DNA from: an uncultured Bacteroidales bacterium
GTDB lineage: Bacteria; Bacteroidota; Bacteroidia; Bacteroidales; UBA932
Direction of reading: 5' to 3'
Length of the DNA: 38,989 bases
Assembly (NCBI GenBank): GCA_910585445.1
Contig: CAJUEK010000006.1
Coordinates: forward strand, 1-38,989
Shown: positions 8,425 to 16,624 of the stretch, in pieces
Position numbering within the stretch: the first letter of the stretch is position 1
How the letters are laid out: each line of letters starts with the position of its first letter
Translations under genes and position numbers: made by a program
Notes under the pieces: model-generated
Told to the model about the DNA's origin: nothing
The model's input: the letters and a program-made list of their open reading frames with translations, nothing else
Database searches by the model: none

Positions 8425-8910
8425 ATGGTGAGGAAGGATGTGCCGGCAGATCCGGCAAAGGTCGCTGACAGGCTGAGGGCACTGTGTTCAAGGAGGGAAT
8501 ATTGCCGTGCTGATATGCTAAGGAAGGCTACGGATGCTTTGGGAGGTGACTCCGTGGCTGCTGCCGGGATTGCGGATATGCTGGTCTCGGAAAAATATGT
8601 GGATGATTTGAGGTATTCTTCTGCCTTTGCACGTGACAAGTCCTCTATTTCGGGATGGGGCATAGTGAAGATAAGGCATGCACTCGCTGCAAAGGGGGTG
8701 GGCCAGGATGTGATATGTGCCGCCCTGGAGGAAATCGATACCGTCCGTGCTGACATGCGTCTTGAAAAGCTGATGGAGAACAAGCTGCGTTCTTTGGCAG
8801 ACGATCCGCAGTGCCGTTTTAAGATGCTCCGGTTTGGTCTGGGGCGGGGATATGGATATGATGAGGTTTCAAGGGTGATTGACGTGCTGCTCAAAAGAGT
8901 GTCCCAATAA
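8425..8910 (+). CDS. recX: Regulatory protein RecX
   Basis: A 161-residue all-helical protein of the RecX family, which binds RecA filaments and limits RecA activity. The recognisable parts are the first helical repeat (LRALCSRREYCRADMLRKA), the KYVDDLRYSSAFARDKS block and G-IVKIRHALAAKGV. It is 9 nt after the patatin gene and 13 nt before the DUF4954 gene, so it is translated from the rlmN cluster transcript rather than with recA. The ATG at 8425 fits the family start. Confidence 0.88.
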   Translation: MVRKDVPADPAKVADRLRALCSRREYCRADMLRKATDALGGDSVAAAGIADMLVSEKYVDDLRYSSAFARDKSSISGWGIVKIRHALAAKGVGQDVICAALEEIDTVRADMRLEKLMENKLRSLADDPQCRFKMLRFGLGRGYGYDEVSRVIDVLLKRVSQ

Positions 8911-8923
8911 TTTTTATAGTCTC

Positions 8924-10921
8924 ATGAAAGAATACAGAAAATTGTCCGGTGAGGAAGTCGCCAGGCTTAAAGCTCAGATGTGTACAGCTGCGGATTGGGA
9001 GCGGATTGAGGTGTCCGCTGATTTTTCTGCGGAACATGTGATGTACACGCGTTTTTCAGGGAATGTGCGTATAGGAGCGTTCCGTAAGGAATTCTGTCTG
9101 CCTGGCGGGATGAAGAAACATTCCGGTCTATACCATGCAACGTTGCATAATGTGGTTGTCGGAGATGACTGCTGTATAGAGAATGTGAAGAATTACATAG
9201 CCAATTATGAGATAGGTGACGGAACTTTCATAGAGAATGTGGATATACTCCTGACAGACGGCCCAAGCAGCTTCGGAAATGGCGTAGAAGTGTCTGTTAT
9301 GAATGAGACTGGAGGACGGGAGGTGGTTATTTTTGACAGGCTTTCCGCACAGACAGCCTATATTATGGCTCTGTACCGTCACCGTCCTGGACTTGTCTTG
9401 CGTCTTAAGGAGATTATCGGCAGATATGTCGGGTCCGTTTCTTCGTGCACCGGGGTCATCGGCTCCGGAGTTACCATAGCTGATGCCGGTTACATAAAGA
9501 ATGTAAGGATAGGTGATTGCTGCAAGATAGAAGGGGCTGCCAGGCTTAAGAACGGCAGCATAAACAGCAATGAAGCCGCTCCTGTCCATATCGGTGTCGG
9601 TGTAATCGGAGATGATTTCATCATATCAAGCGGCTCATGTGTTGAAGACGGTGTTACTTTCTCCCGCTGTTTCATCGGCCAGGCATGCCGTCTGGGGCGT
9701 AATTATTCGGCGTCGGATTCTCTGTTTTTCAGCAACTGCCATGGAGAGAACGGTGAGGCATGCGCCATATTTGCCGGTCCTTATACCGTAACTCATCACA
9801 AGTCAACTTTACTTATAGCCGGAATGTTCTCGTTCATGAATGCCGGTTCCGGCTCAAATCAGAGCAACCATTTATATAAGCTGGGACCGATACACCAGGG
9901 AATTATGGAGAGAGGAGCTAAGACCGCTTCCGATTCTTATATACTGTGGCCGGCCAAGGTGGGGGCATTTTCACTTGTGATGGGACGCCATGTCTGTCAT
10001 CAGGACACTTCGGATTTGCCGTTTTCGTATCTGATTGAGCAGCAGAGCACGTCTTATATCGTGCCTGGCGCAAATCTGAAGAGTGTCGGTACAATACGTG
10101 ACGCTAAAAAGTGGCCAGTACGTGACGGACGCCGGGACCCCGACCGTCTGGACTGCATAAATTGCAACCTGCTCAGTCCTTATACCATACAGAAGATGTT
10201 CAATGGAGTACGTATTCTGAAGGAATTGCAGCAGGTATCCGGGGAGATGTCTGATGTTTATGCCTACATGAGCGGTAAGATAAAGAGGTCTTCACTAAAG
10301 AACGGCCTGAGGTATTACGGGATGGCTATCGATAAATTTCTTGGCAATTCTCTGATTACCAGGATAATGTCAGCTGATTTCAGGAACCTGCGTGAACTGC
10401 GCCGTGCTTTGGCTCCAGATGACAGCTGCGGAACAGGTGAGTGGGTTGACATTGCAGGAATGATTGCACCTAAACAGGCTGTTGAGAAGTTGGCGGATGA
10501 CGTTGAATGTGGCGTAATCCGTGATGCGGATACTTTGAATGCCCGCTTTGCGGCGATACATGACTGCTACTATGATTATGAGTGGACTTGGGCTTGCCGG
10601 GCCATTTCTGAGCATTATGGCGTGCATCTGGATTCTGTTACCGTTGAACAGCTATTTGCGCTCATTTATAAGTGGAAGGACTCTGTTACGGGATTGGACG
10701 AACTCGTCTACGAGGATGCACGCAAGGAGTTTTCGTTGAATGCAATGACGAGTTTTGGCGCGGACGGGGACTCGTGGCAGCGTGAGCAGGATTTCATGCA
10801 AGTGCGCGGCTCTTTGTTCGAGTCGGAGCCTTTCGTCAATTCCGTAAAGGAACATATGCGTGTAAAATCAGCTCTCTGTGAGGCAGCTGTGCGTAAGATA
10901 AAGTCAATTTGCAATTCATAA
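8924..10921 (+). CDS. DUF4954 family protein (left-handed beta-helix)
   Basis: A 665-residue protein matching the DUF4954 family found across Bacteroidota. The first 400 residues contain many hexapeptide-type turns (for example HNVVVGDDCCIENVKNY and YIKNVRIGDCCKIEG) typical of a left-handed parallel beta-helix, related in fold to sugar-nucleotide acyltransferases. A conserved block follows with HQGIMERGAKTASDSY and LWPAKVGAFS. The C-terminal 230 residues are helical. There is no signal peptide, so it is cytoplasmic. Biochemical function is not established; nucleotidyl- or acyl-transferase activity is only a fold-based guess. I chose the ATG at 8924 because family homology (MKEYRKLSGEEV) starts there. 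Confidence 0.8.
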   Translation: MKEYRKLSGEEVARLKAQMCTAADWERIEVSADFSAEHVMYTRFSGNVRIGAFRKEFCLPGGMKKHSGLYHATLHNVVVGDDCCIENVKNYIANYEIGDGTFIENVDILLTDGPSSFGNGVEVSVMNETGGREVVIFDRLSAQTAYIMALYRHRPGLVLRLKEIIGRYVGSVSSCTGVIGSGVTIADAGYIKNVRIGDCCKIEGAARLKNGSINSNEAAPVHIGVGVIGDDFIISSGSCVEDGVTFSRCFIGQACRLGRNYSASDSLFFSNCHGENGEACAIFAGPYTVTHHKSTLLIAGMFSFMNAGSGSNQSNHLYKLGPIHQGIMERGAKTASDSYILWPAKVGAFSLVMGRHVCHQDTSDLPFSYLIEQQSTSYIVPGANLKSVGTIRDAKKWPVRDGRRDPDRLDCINCNLLSPYTIQKMFNGVRILKELQQVSGEMSDVYAYMSGKIKRSSLKNGLRYYGMAIDKFLGNSLITRIMSADFRNLRELRRALAPDDSCGTGEWVDIAGMIAPKQAVEKLADDVECGVIRDADTLNARFAAIHDCYYDYEWTWACRAISEHYGVHLDSVTVEQLFALIYKWKDSVTGLDELVYEDARKEFSLNAMTSFGADGDSWQREQDFMQVRGSLFESEPFVNSVKEHMRVKSALCEAAVRKIKSICNS

Positions 10922-10952
10922 AGTGGCGCTGGTCTATTTTATGGGAGTCTTT

Positions 10953-10984
10953 TTTGTCTGTTGGATGAAAATTTTGTAATTTTG
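10953..10984 (+). promoter_or_regulatory. Promoter of the pRiA4b-like gene
   Basis: TTTG (10953-10956), exactly 20 nt, then TAATTTTG (10977-10984) is a full match to the Bacteroidota promoter consensus. The leader to the ATG at 11026 is about 37 nt. Confidence 0.75.
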
Positions 10985-11025
10985 CAGGCGCTCCCGGATT
11001 CCGGGATTCTTTATTTTGCTTGCTT

Positions 11026-11727
11026 ATGAGAAATCTTTTTAGGAAACAGATTGACACTTTTGTCAGTCCGATGTTTGACCATTCCATAAAGGAAGTGGAC
11101 GAGTATATTCTTAAAGTTGAACTTTCTGGTGTGCCTTTTAAGGTCTGTCGCGAGATTGCCGTTCCGTCAGACATTTATGCCGGATATCTCGCTGAGCTTC
11201 TCGTGTTGTCGGTAGGATGGTGCGGTACGCACATGCATGAAATACTTAAGGACGGAATCCGCTATCAGAGACAGTCCGAGATTGACAGGCATATTGACGA
11301 GTTCTCGTTTTCATCGGAAAATTTCCGTAATTCATTCAACCATACTCTCGGTGAGCTTCTGCGTGTGCCTGGGGATTCTTTCAATCTCAGATATGACTTC
11401 GGAGATGACTGGATGCATGTCGTGACACTTGTGGAAAAGAAAAAATATGACAGCGTGTCATATGACGACCCGGGTGTCGAGGTCTTGGCCGGGGAAGGAA
11501 ACTGCCCGCCGGATGACTGCGGAGGAGTCCCGGGGTATATGCATCTTCTTGAGGTCATTGCAGATTCTTCCAATGAGGAATATGAGATGATGAAGGAATG
11601 GCTCGAATGCTGGGGCTATGCGGATTTTGACCCGGAGCAGTTCAACCTTTGCGAATGCAGAAGACGAGTTGATGATTATCAGCGCCTTATAGAAGAGGTG
11701 CGCCAGGGTTTCTTTGCGAGATTCTGA
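11026..11727 (+). CDS. Plasmid pRiA4b ORF-3-like domain protein
   Basis: A 233-residue cytoplasmic protein of the pRiA4b ORF-3-like family, whose function is not established. The diagnostic blocks are LRYDFGDDWMHVVTLV, then the Cys/Pro/Gly-rich EGNCPPDDCGGVPGYMHLLEV, then GYADFDPEQFN. The N-terminal half, with the conserved alpha-beta pattern of the family, is also present. I chose the ATG at 11026 (MRNLFRK) over a TTG two codons upstream. It has its own promoter and a probable terminator, so it is a single-gene unit. Confidence 0.85.
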   Translation: MRNLFRKQIDTFVSPMFDHSIKEVDEYILKVELSGVPFKVCREIAVPSDIYAGYLAELLVLSVGWCGTHMHEILKDGIRYQRQSEIDRHIDEFSFSSENFRNSFNHTLGELLRVPGDSFNLRYDFGDDWMHVVTLVEKKKYDSVSYDDPGVEVLAGEGNCPPDDCGGVPGYMHLLEVIADSSNEEYEMMKEWLECWGYADFDPEQFNLCECRRRVDDYQRLIEEVRQGFFARF

Positions 11728-11745
11728 CGCACCTTCTGTTTTTCT
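11691..11745 (+). terminator. Probable terminator of the pRiA4b-like gene
   Basis: AGAA(GA)GGTGCG at 11691-11702 pairs with CGCACCTTCT at 11728-11737 with one two-base bulge and a loop of 25 nt, followed by GTTTTT. The left arm is inside the last codons of the gene. The long loop makes this only a moderate case. Confidence 0.45.
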
Positions 11746-11757
11746 AAACTTCTGCCG

Positions 11758-13197
11758 TTATTCCGGCCTTATGTCGAAAGGACTGACAGGCAACCCCTCG
11801 ACGTTCTTAAGATTGCCAGGGCGGAAGTCTCCCCAGCCGTAGCGCACCCGGCAAGGGTCAGGGACAAATTCGGAACGGATTCTCAACATCTTGGAATCCC
11901 ATTCAAAGTATGCATATCTCACAGGGTAGAACACGCCTTCGCTTCCTGCAACCTCAAGTCCTTCGATTTCCATCCAGCGGCTCAGGCCGTTGTCGCAGTT
12001 TGTCAGGACGATACCGAGTTCATTGCTGTCTTTTATCCTTATGCATTTGATGGCTTCTGGGCTGTCACAGGCGATGCTTCTGAAGCCGTAGGTGCGGTTA
12101 AGCGCAAGGTATGCGAGCCTGTCTCCTACCGGCTTTTTCTTTGCAGGGTGTATGTTGTCCATTTCATAGCTTTCAACAAGGTCATTGGTTACGGCTATCC
12201 CGCAATTCGGAACGGATGAAGCGACATCGTGCTGTGCCTTGCGCAGCAGGGCGGCATAGCTTGTGTCTCCTGCAGGCTTGTATCGGTAAGGGGCTATTTC
12301 CACCATGTAGAACGGAAGTTGTGCACGGTCGTCGTCCCAGCAGGACCGCCAATGGTCTATCAGCATGGTCATGCGCTGCACGAAATTATCATGGCTGCCT
12401 ACATTGGAGCATCCCTGATACCATATGAACCCTTTTATGGAGTAGCCTTTGACGGGGCAGAGCATGGCGTTGTACATCAGGAACGGCCGGCGGTAGTCCG
12501 TCATTGCCTCTATGGCTTTATGGTCAAGATTCTCGTCTGTGTGCTCTCTGAGCATGTTTTCCGGTATCCAACTTTCCACGCGTGCCCCTCCGTATGCGCA
12601 TGAAATTATTCCGACTGGCATGTCCGTTACTTCGTTTATGCGGCGTGCGAAGAAATATGCTGTGGCACTCATATTGGGGATTGTTGACGGTTCCGCGCTT
12701 TCCCATTTGCCTTCAGTGCCGTTGAGCGGCTCGTATGACTGGGCTTTGGGTACAGTGAACATCCTGAGCCTGTCTTTGGCCGGTGCTGAGCAGATGTAGC
12801 CGGCTGCATTTTCGACCGGGCAGTTGAAGAAGCCGCGCATCGGCATTTCCATGTTGCTTTGCCCTGAGGCCAGCCACACTTCTCCGATGAGCACATTTTC
12901 TATCTTTATTGTTTCCGAGTCTCCTTTTATTGTGATGGAATATGGCCTGTAGCTTCCCTTCGGAGTCTGTAGCCGAATGCTCCATCTGCCGTCGGAACCT
13001 GTCTTGCATTTGTGTGCGGAGCCGTTCCAGGAAGAGGTCACCGTGATTTGTGAGCCGGGAGTGGCCTCTCCCCAGATTTTCGCCCCGGTCTCCTGCTGGA
13101 GGACCATGCCGTCGCTGCAAAGATTTGACAATGTAAGCTTTGCCTGTGCTGCCAGACACATTGACAGCATGAGGATGATTGTTGTAAGCCGTTTCAT
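11758..13197 (-). CDS. Sialate O-acetylesterase family protein (SGNH/SASA)
   Basis: A 479-residue secreted esterase of the sialate O-acetylesterase family, expected to remove acetyl groups from sialic acids or related glycans in the periplasm. A signal peptide covers residues 1-19 (cut after AQA). The catalytic Ser lies in ASGQSNMEMP (S114). The Asp-His pair lies in YEMDNIHP (D347, H350). A small N-terminal beta domain precedes the SGNH core, as usual. The conserved WYQGE-N motif reads WYQGCSN at 259-265, with Cys in place of Glu. The gene stands alone, with no other glycan genes nearby. Substrate is inferred from the family. Confidence 0.88.
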   Translation of the reverse strand: MKRLTTIILMLSMCLAAQAKLTLSNLCSDGMVLQQETGAKIWGEATPGSQITVTSSWNGSAHKCKTGSDGRWSIRLQTPKGSYRPYSITIKGDSETIKIENVLIGEVWLASGQSNMEMPMRGFFNCPVENAAGYICSAPAKDRLRMFTVPKAQSYEPLNGTEGKWESAEPSTIPNMSATAYFFARRINEVTDMPVGIISCAYGGARVESWIPENMLREHTDENLDHKAIEAMTDYRRPFLMYNAMLCPVKGYSIKGFIWYQGCSNVGSHDNFVQRMTMLIDHWRSCWDDDRAQLPFYMVEIAPYRYKPAGDTSYAALLRKAQHDVASSVPNCGIAVTNDLVESYEMDNIHPAKKKPVGDRLAYLALNRTYGFRSIACDSPEAIKCIRIKDSNELGIVLTNCDNGLSRWMEIEGLEVAGSEGVFYPVRYAYFEWDSKMLRIRSEFVPDPCRVRYGWGDFRPGNLKNVEGLPVSPFDIRPE

Positions 13198-13237
13198 TTC
13201 AGTGTGTATTATGTGTATTCGGTTGTTCCTTTAAAGG

Positions 13238-13272
13238 ACAGAGGCCGGCAATATGATGCAGCCAGCCTCTGT
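13238..13272 (-). terminator. Possible terminator of purC
   Basis: On the minus strand ACAGAGGC-TGG pairs with CCG-GCCTCTGT across a 13-nt loop, followed by CCTTT. The T-run is weak. Position just after the purC stop codon supports the call. Confidence 0.45.
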
Positions 13273-13297
13273 TGGGATTGTCTGTGGTCGGATTGCG

Positions 13298-14245
13298 CTA
13301 TTTCAGTGATGCCAGGCATTCCGTAACATTTTTCTCTATGCGTGAGGTGATGTCATCCCCTTCCGCTTTCACGAATTTTTCGCCCGTGATGTTCTCGTAC
13401 AGCTCGATGTAGCGGTCTGTGATGCCGTTTACGATTTCCTCTGTCATCTCAGGGACTGTCTGGCCTTCCTGGCCCTGGAAACCGTTTGCCATAAGCCATT
13501 CGCGTACAAATTCTTTTGAGAGCTGCTTCTGCTTCTCTCCTTTTGCAAGACGCTCGTTATAGCCTTCCGAGTAGAAATATCTTGAAGAATCCGGGGTATG
13601 AATCTCGTCCATGAGATAAATCTTGCCGTCTTTCTTGCCGAATTCGTATTTGGTGTCAACAAGGATAAGTCCCATTTTTGCCGCCATTTCTGTTCCGCGG
13701 TTGAATATGGCTCTTGTGTATGCCTCAAGCTGCTCGTAATCTTCTCTGCTTACTATGCCGCGTGCTATGATTTCTTCCTTTGAGATGTCCTCGTCGTGTC
13801 CTTCGTCGGCCTTTGTCGTAGGGGTTATGATAGGCTCAGGGAATTTCTGGTTCTCAACCATTCCCTCAGGCATTTCGACTCCGCAGATTGTGCGCTTGCC
13901 GGCCTTGTATTCTCTCCATGCATGTCCAGAGAGGTATCCTCTTATGACCATTTCCACCTTGAACGGCTCGCATTTGTGGCCCACTGTCACCATAGGGTCA
14001 GGGACTGCGATTTTCCAGTTCGGGAGAATGTCGGCGGTCGCGTCAAGGAATTTGGCGGCTATCTGGTTAAGTACCTGGCCTTTGAAAGGGATTCCTTTCG
14101 GCAGCACTACGTCGAATGCGGAAATCCTGTCGGACACTACCATCACGAGATATCCGTTTCCGATGCTGTAAACGTCGCGCACTTTGCCGACATAATGGCC
14201 CGTCTGGCCGGGAAAATTGAAATCTGTCTTTACGATTGCTTCCAT
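13298..14245 (-). CDS. purC: Phosphoribosylaminoimidazole-succinocarboxamide synthase
   Basis: SAICAR synthase, 315 residues, joins CAIR and aspartate using ATP in purine synthesis. The signature LVMVVSDRISAFDVVLPKG is near residues 33-51. The SGHAWREYKAGKRTICG and ILVDTKYEFG motifs of the longer, yeast-type PurC subgroup are present, as is MDEIHTPDSSRYF. The ATG at 14245 gives the normal start. It lies alone downstream of mtgA on the same strand, with a candidate -7 box and a copy of the palindromic repeat in the 182-nt gap. Confidence 0.96.
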   Translation of the reverse strand: MEAIVKTDFNFPGQTGHYVGKVRDVYSIGNGYLVMVVSDRISAFDVVLPKGIPFKGQVLNQIAAKFLDATADILPNWKIAVPDPMVTVGHKCEPFKVEMVIRGYLSGHAWREYKAGKRTICGVEMPEGMVENQKFPEPIITPTTKADEGHDEDISKEEIIARGIVSREDYEQLEAYTRAIFNRGTEMAAKMGLILVDTKYEFGKKDGKIYLMDEIHTPDSSRYFYSEGYNERLAKGEKQKQLSKEFVREWLMANGFQGQEGQTVPEMTEEIVNGITDRYIELYENITGEKFVKAEGDDITSRIEKNVTECLASLK

Positions 14246-14287
14246 GGTATGATGAATTGTATTTTAAATTTCGTTTACAATCACTGC

Positions 14288-14335
14288 CGCCTCGGCATAA
14301 TGCAAATAAATTTGTCCTCTGCTCTTATTTTATAA
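14288..14335 (+). repeat. Fifth copy of the palindromic promoter-type repeat
   Basis: The stretch has the same layout as the units at 755-1111: a CTCGGCATAATG block (14291-14302), the palindrome CAAAT-AA-ATTTG (14303-14314), then TCCTCTGCTCTTATTT. The -7 box is degenerate (TATAAAG), and the unit points away from purC, so in this orientation it probably does not act as a promoter. It lies in the leader of purC on the other strand. Confidence 0.65.
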
Positions 14336-14365
14336 AGGTTTCCCAAATCTTCTTATAATGACGTG

Positions 14366-14373
14366 CAAAAATA
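14366..14373 (-). promoter_or_regulatory. Candidate -7 element for purC
   Basis: The minus strand reads TATTTTTG, matching TAnnTTTG. No good TTTG is found at the usual distance upstream. It would give a leader of about 115 nt that includes the palindromic repeat copy at 14288-14335. Confidence 0.4.
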
Positions 14374-14427
14374 GTAAAATCAAATCAGAAGCGCTTTGTT
14401 TTTGGTGAGAATCTTCAGTGATTCTTT

Positions 14428-15120
14428 TCATTTGCCTTTAATCCAGTCAGGATATTCTATTTTGGGTATCAGCGTCAGTATCTGGCCCGCCCTTTTTTCG
14501 AGATATGGGGATGGCCTGTCCGGACGTCTTGTCAGCGGGCTGGGGAGGCATGCGGCAATCAGGGCCGATTCCCTTCTTGTCAGTTTTGACGCGTCTTTGC
14601 GGAAGAATTGCTGTGCGGCAGCTTCGGCTCCATATATGCCTTTGCCCATTTCCGCGATATTGAGATATACTTCCATGATTCTTTCTTTGCCCCACAGCAG
14701 TTCTATGAGCACGGTGAAATATGCCTCGAAGCCTTTTCTTATGAAACTGTGGGTCGGCAGGAGAAATACGTTCTTTGCTGTCTGCTGTGATATTGTGCTT
14801 GCGCCCCTGAGACGCTTTCCCTTGCGCTGATGTTCGTCTATGGCCTTGCGCATTTCAGTCCAGTCGAAGCCGTCGTGCTGTGCGAAGCGGTTGTCCTCGC
14901 TTGCTATTACGGCCATGGCAAGCTCAGGAGATATATTGCCGTAGCTTTTCCATGTCTTTACGGTCTTGAATGCAGGGTCGTTGCGGTATTCGATGCTTCT
15001 TGAAATCATGAGTGGCGTTATCCATACCGGCACCCATTTCAGCACGAGCACCCATAGCACGGTAAGAAGCAGAAATGCCAGCGGCAGTTTGATGAATATG
15101 AACTTGAGCGTCTTTTTCAT
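14428..15120 (-). CDS. mtgA: Monofunctional biosynthetic peptidoglycan transglycosylase
   Basis: MtgA, 230 residues, polymerises lipid II into glycan strands. One N-terminal membrane segment (about residues 8-33) is followed by a GT51 domain. The catalytic Glu is in VIASEDNRFAQHDGFD (E75). The RGASTISQQTAKNVFL block (105-120) and KERIMEVYLNIAEMG are intact. No transpeptidase domain follows. Its start codon overlaps the stop of the upstream GNAT-like gene by 4 nt (ATGA), so the two are translationally coupled. Confidence 0.94.
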   Translation of the reverse strand: MKKTLKFIFIKLPLAFLLLTVLWVLVLKWVPVWITPLMISRSIEYRNDPAFKTVKTWKSYGNISPELAMAVIASEDNRFAQHDGFDWTEMRKAIDEHQRKGKRLRGASTISQQTAKNVFLLPTHSFIRKGFEAYFTVLIELLWGKERIMEVYLNIAEMGKGIYGAEAAAQQFFRKDASKLTRRESALIAACLPSPLTRRPDRPSPYLEKRAGQILTLIPKIEYPDWIKGK

Positions 15121-16058
15121 TGGTAATCCGTTATTTTGAGTCTGTATTTGTAGCTTCCCCAGTTCTTGAAATATAGCGGTTCAGAGGCGCCGGGGAGACC
15201 GTCTGATATGGCTCCGCAGGAATTGCCTCCGGAGTCCCTTATGGCTGTCCTTTCGTATGTTGAGCTGTCTATCGTGAAGAAAACCGGGTCTTTGGTGCTT
15301 TCTTTTGTGAACCCGAGGCTTTCATATACGTTGCCGTCTGACCATTCGATGTCCGCGTAGCTCATTATGTCGTCCGGCTTGACATCCTGCATGAAAGTCC
15401 TCAGCATCTTTCCCATCCCTCCGCAGACACGTATGCCCGGAAGGGATGCGTATCTTGTCCATTCATATGATTTTATCTCTTTGCCGCCTTTTGTCCATTT
15501 CCTCGCATTGGAAAATTCCGCGACGGCAACGAGGGTGCCCGGAATCAAAATGTCCTTTGCCTGTTGGCCTGTGCTGTTCATGATTGAAGCGAGATGTCCG
15601 GTGTGCCGTCTGAGGAACATGCCGTATCTGTACCGGCAGGCTGCGTCACCATAGCTGTGGCTCCGGGCGAGGAAATCTGCGGCTTCCTCTTTTCCGATGC
15701 GGCGCACTTCGCAATTCCTGGCATATGCGGGAGTGAAGATTCCGAGGTGGGCGAGCAGCCTGGCTTTCATCATCTCCCTTTGGCGTTCCCATCTGTCTTG
15801 TGTGATTATTATGGGACGCTCTCCGAGACTTTCAGTTATGGCTGCGTCTGCCTTTGCATACATTTGTGAGGCCTGGGATGCTTCGCCGGGAGTCCTGGCG
15901 CTTATGTTTACAGGCAGTATTGCTTTGGAGCTGCCTCCGGAAGCGCTTGTGCATATGATATGCCCGTATCCGTCAGGCAGCTGGCCGGTAGGGGCGATGC
16001 TGTGCCTGAGTCCTGCTTCCGAGAGCGTTTGTGATATGTCTTCGATAAGCGTTGGCAT
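15117..16058 (-). CDS. GNAT/Mom-like protein of unknown function, coupled to mtgA
   Basis: A 313-residue protein without signal peptide. The C-terminal half resembles the GNAT-like domain seen in phage Mom-type and related proteins: ARSHSYGD, RYGMFLRR, LVAVAEFSNAR, then YEWTRYASLPG, GGMGKMLRTF and SYADIEWSDGNVYESLGF, the last typical of the C-terminal end of that fold. The N-terminal 100 residues are not recognised, though IIITQDRWERQREMMKARLLAHLG (about 109-132) looks like a conserved amphipathic segment. I have seen this architecture only as an unnamed conserved family of Bacteroidota. I chose the ATG at 16058 because the frame upstream runs through promoter-like DNA. Function, acyl donor and substrate are unknown; the 4-nt overlap with mtgA hints at an envelope or linked role. 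Confidence 0.55.
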   Translation of the reverse strand: MPTLIEDISQTLSEAGLRHSIAPTGQLPDGYGHIICTSASGGSSKAILPVNISARTPGEASQASQMYAKADAAITESLGERPIIITQDRWERQREMMKARLLAHLGIFTPAYARNCEVRRIGKEEAADFLARSHSYGDAACRYRYGMFLRRHTGHLASIMNSTGQQAKDILIPGTLVAVAEFSNARKWTKGGKEIKSYEWTRYASLPGIRVCGGMGKMLRTFMQDVKPDDIMSYADIEWSDGNVYESLGFTKESTKDPVFFTIDSSTYERTAIRDSGGNSCGAISDGLPGASEPLYFKNWGSYKYRLKITDYQ

Positions 16059-16066
16059 CAAGGGCG

Positions 16067-16092
16067 CAAAATTAGAAAACTGGACAAAGTTA
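16067..16092 (-). promoter_or_regulatory. Two candidate -7 elements for the GNAT-like gene and mtgA
   Basis: The minus strand carries TAACTTTG (16092-16085) and TAATTTTG (16074-16067), both matching TAnnTTTG, 18 nt apart. Use of the nearer one would place the transcript start only a few bases before the ATG at 16058, an almost leaderless message. Clear -33 boxes are not seen. Confidence 0.4.
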
Positions 16093-16155
16093 GGAATATG
16101 TTTTGATTCTGCTCCGCCACTTTGGGCATTGGCCTGCATTTTATGGGAAAATAGC

Positions 16156-16163
16156 TATTTTTG
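16156..16163 (+). promoter_or_regulatory. Candidate -7 element for umuDC
   Basis: TATTTTTG matches TAnnTTTG and lies 44 nt before the umuD start, in the gap shared with the divergent GNAT-like gene. A TTG is found 24 nt upstream, which is longer than ideal. Confidence 0.45.
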
Positions 16164-16207
16164 TATTCCGGGCATTTTGAAGGCCCGCAAAAACAGGAGC
16201 GGATTGT

Positions 16208-16624
16208 ATGACAGATGAGAAGAAAGCCCAGGAAGATGTTTTGCCTGCGATGGCCCATGACGGCATCCATGCCGGTTTCCCGTCGCCGGCTACGGACTAT
16301 ATGCAGCAGGCGATAGACCTGAACAAAGAACTGGTGAAGCATCCCGCCGCCACTTTCTATGGGCGTGTGGTGGGGGACTCTATGATTGATGCCGGGGTTG
16401 AGGAGGGGGATATCCTTGTGATAGACAGGGCTCTCGAGGCTCGTGAAGGTGACATGGCCGTCTGCTTTGTGGACGGGGAATTTACACTGAAGCATATCCA
16501 TTATACTGAAAACGGGCTGCGCCTTGTCCCGGCAAACAGCAGGTATCCCGAGATTGAGGTAGTTGAGGGAGTGGATTTCATCATGTGGGGAGTGGTGACA
16601 TATGTCATAAAAAAAGTGCGGTGA
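16208..16624 (+). CDS. umuD: UmuD-type S24 peptidase, accessory protein of DNA polymerase V
   Basis: A 138-residue self-cleaving serine peptidase of the LexA/UmuD (S24) family. RecA-stimulated cleavage at Ala-Gly (A22-G23 in GIHAGFPSPA) would yield the active UmuD' that joins UmuC. The Ser-Lys dyad is visible as S58 in VVGDSM and K95 in FTLKHI. There is no DNA-binding domain, so it is UmuD rather than LexA. Its stop codon overlaps the umuC start (TGATG), giving translational coupling. Confidence 0.93.
   Translation: MTDEKKAQEDVLPAMAHDGIHAGFPSPATDYMQQAIDLNKELVKHPAATFYGRVVGDSMIDAGVEEGDILVIDRALEAREGDMAVCFVDGEFTLKHIHYTENGLRLVPANSRYPEIEVVEGVDFIMWGVVTYVIKKVR

Noticed and set aside
16208..16624. 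LexA repressor
   Set aside because: The protein has the S24 peptidase part only, without a DNA-binding domain, and overlaps umuC.
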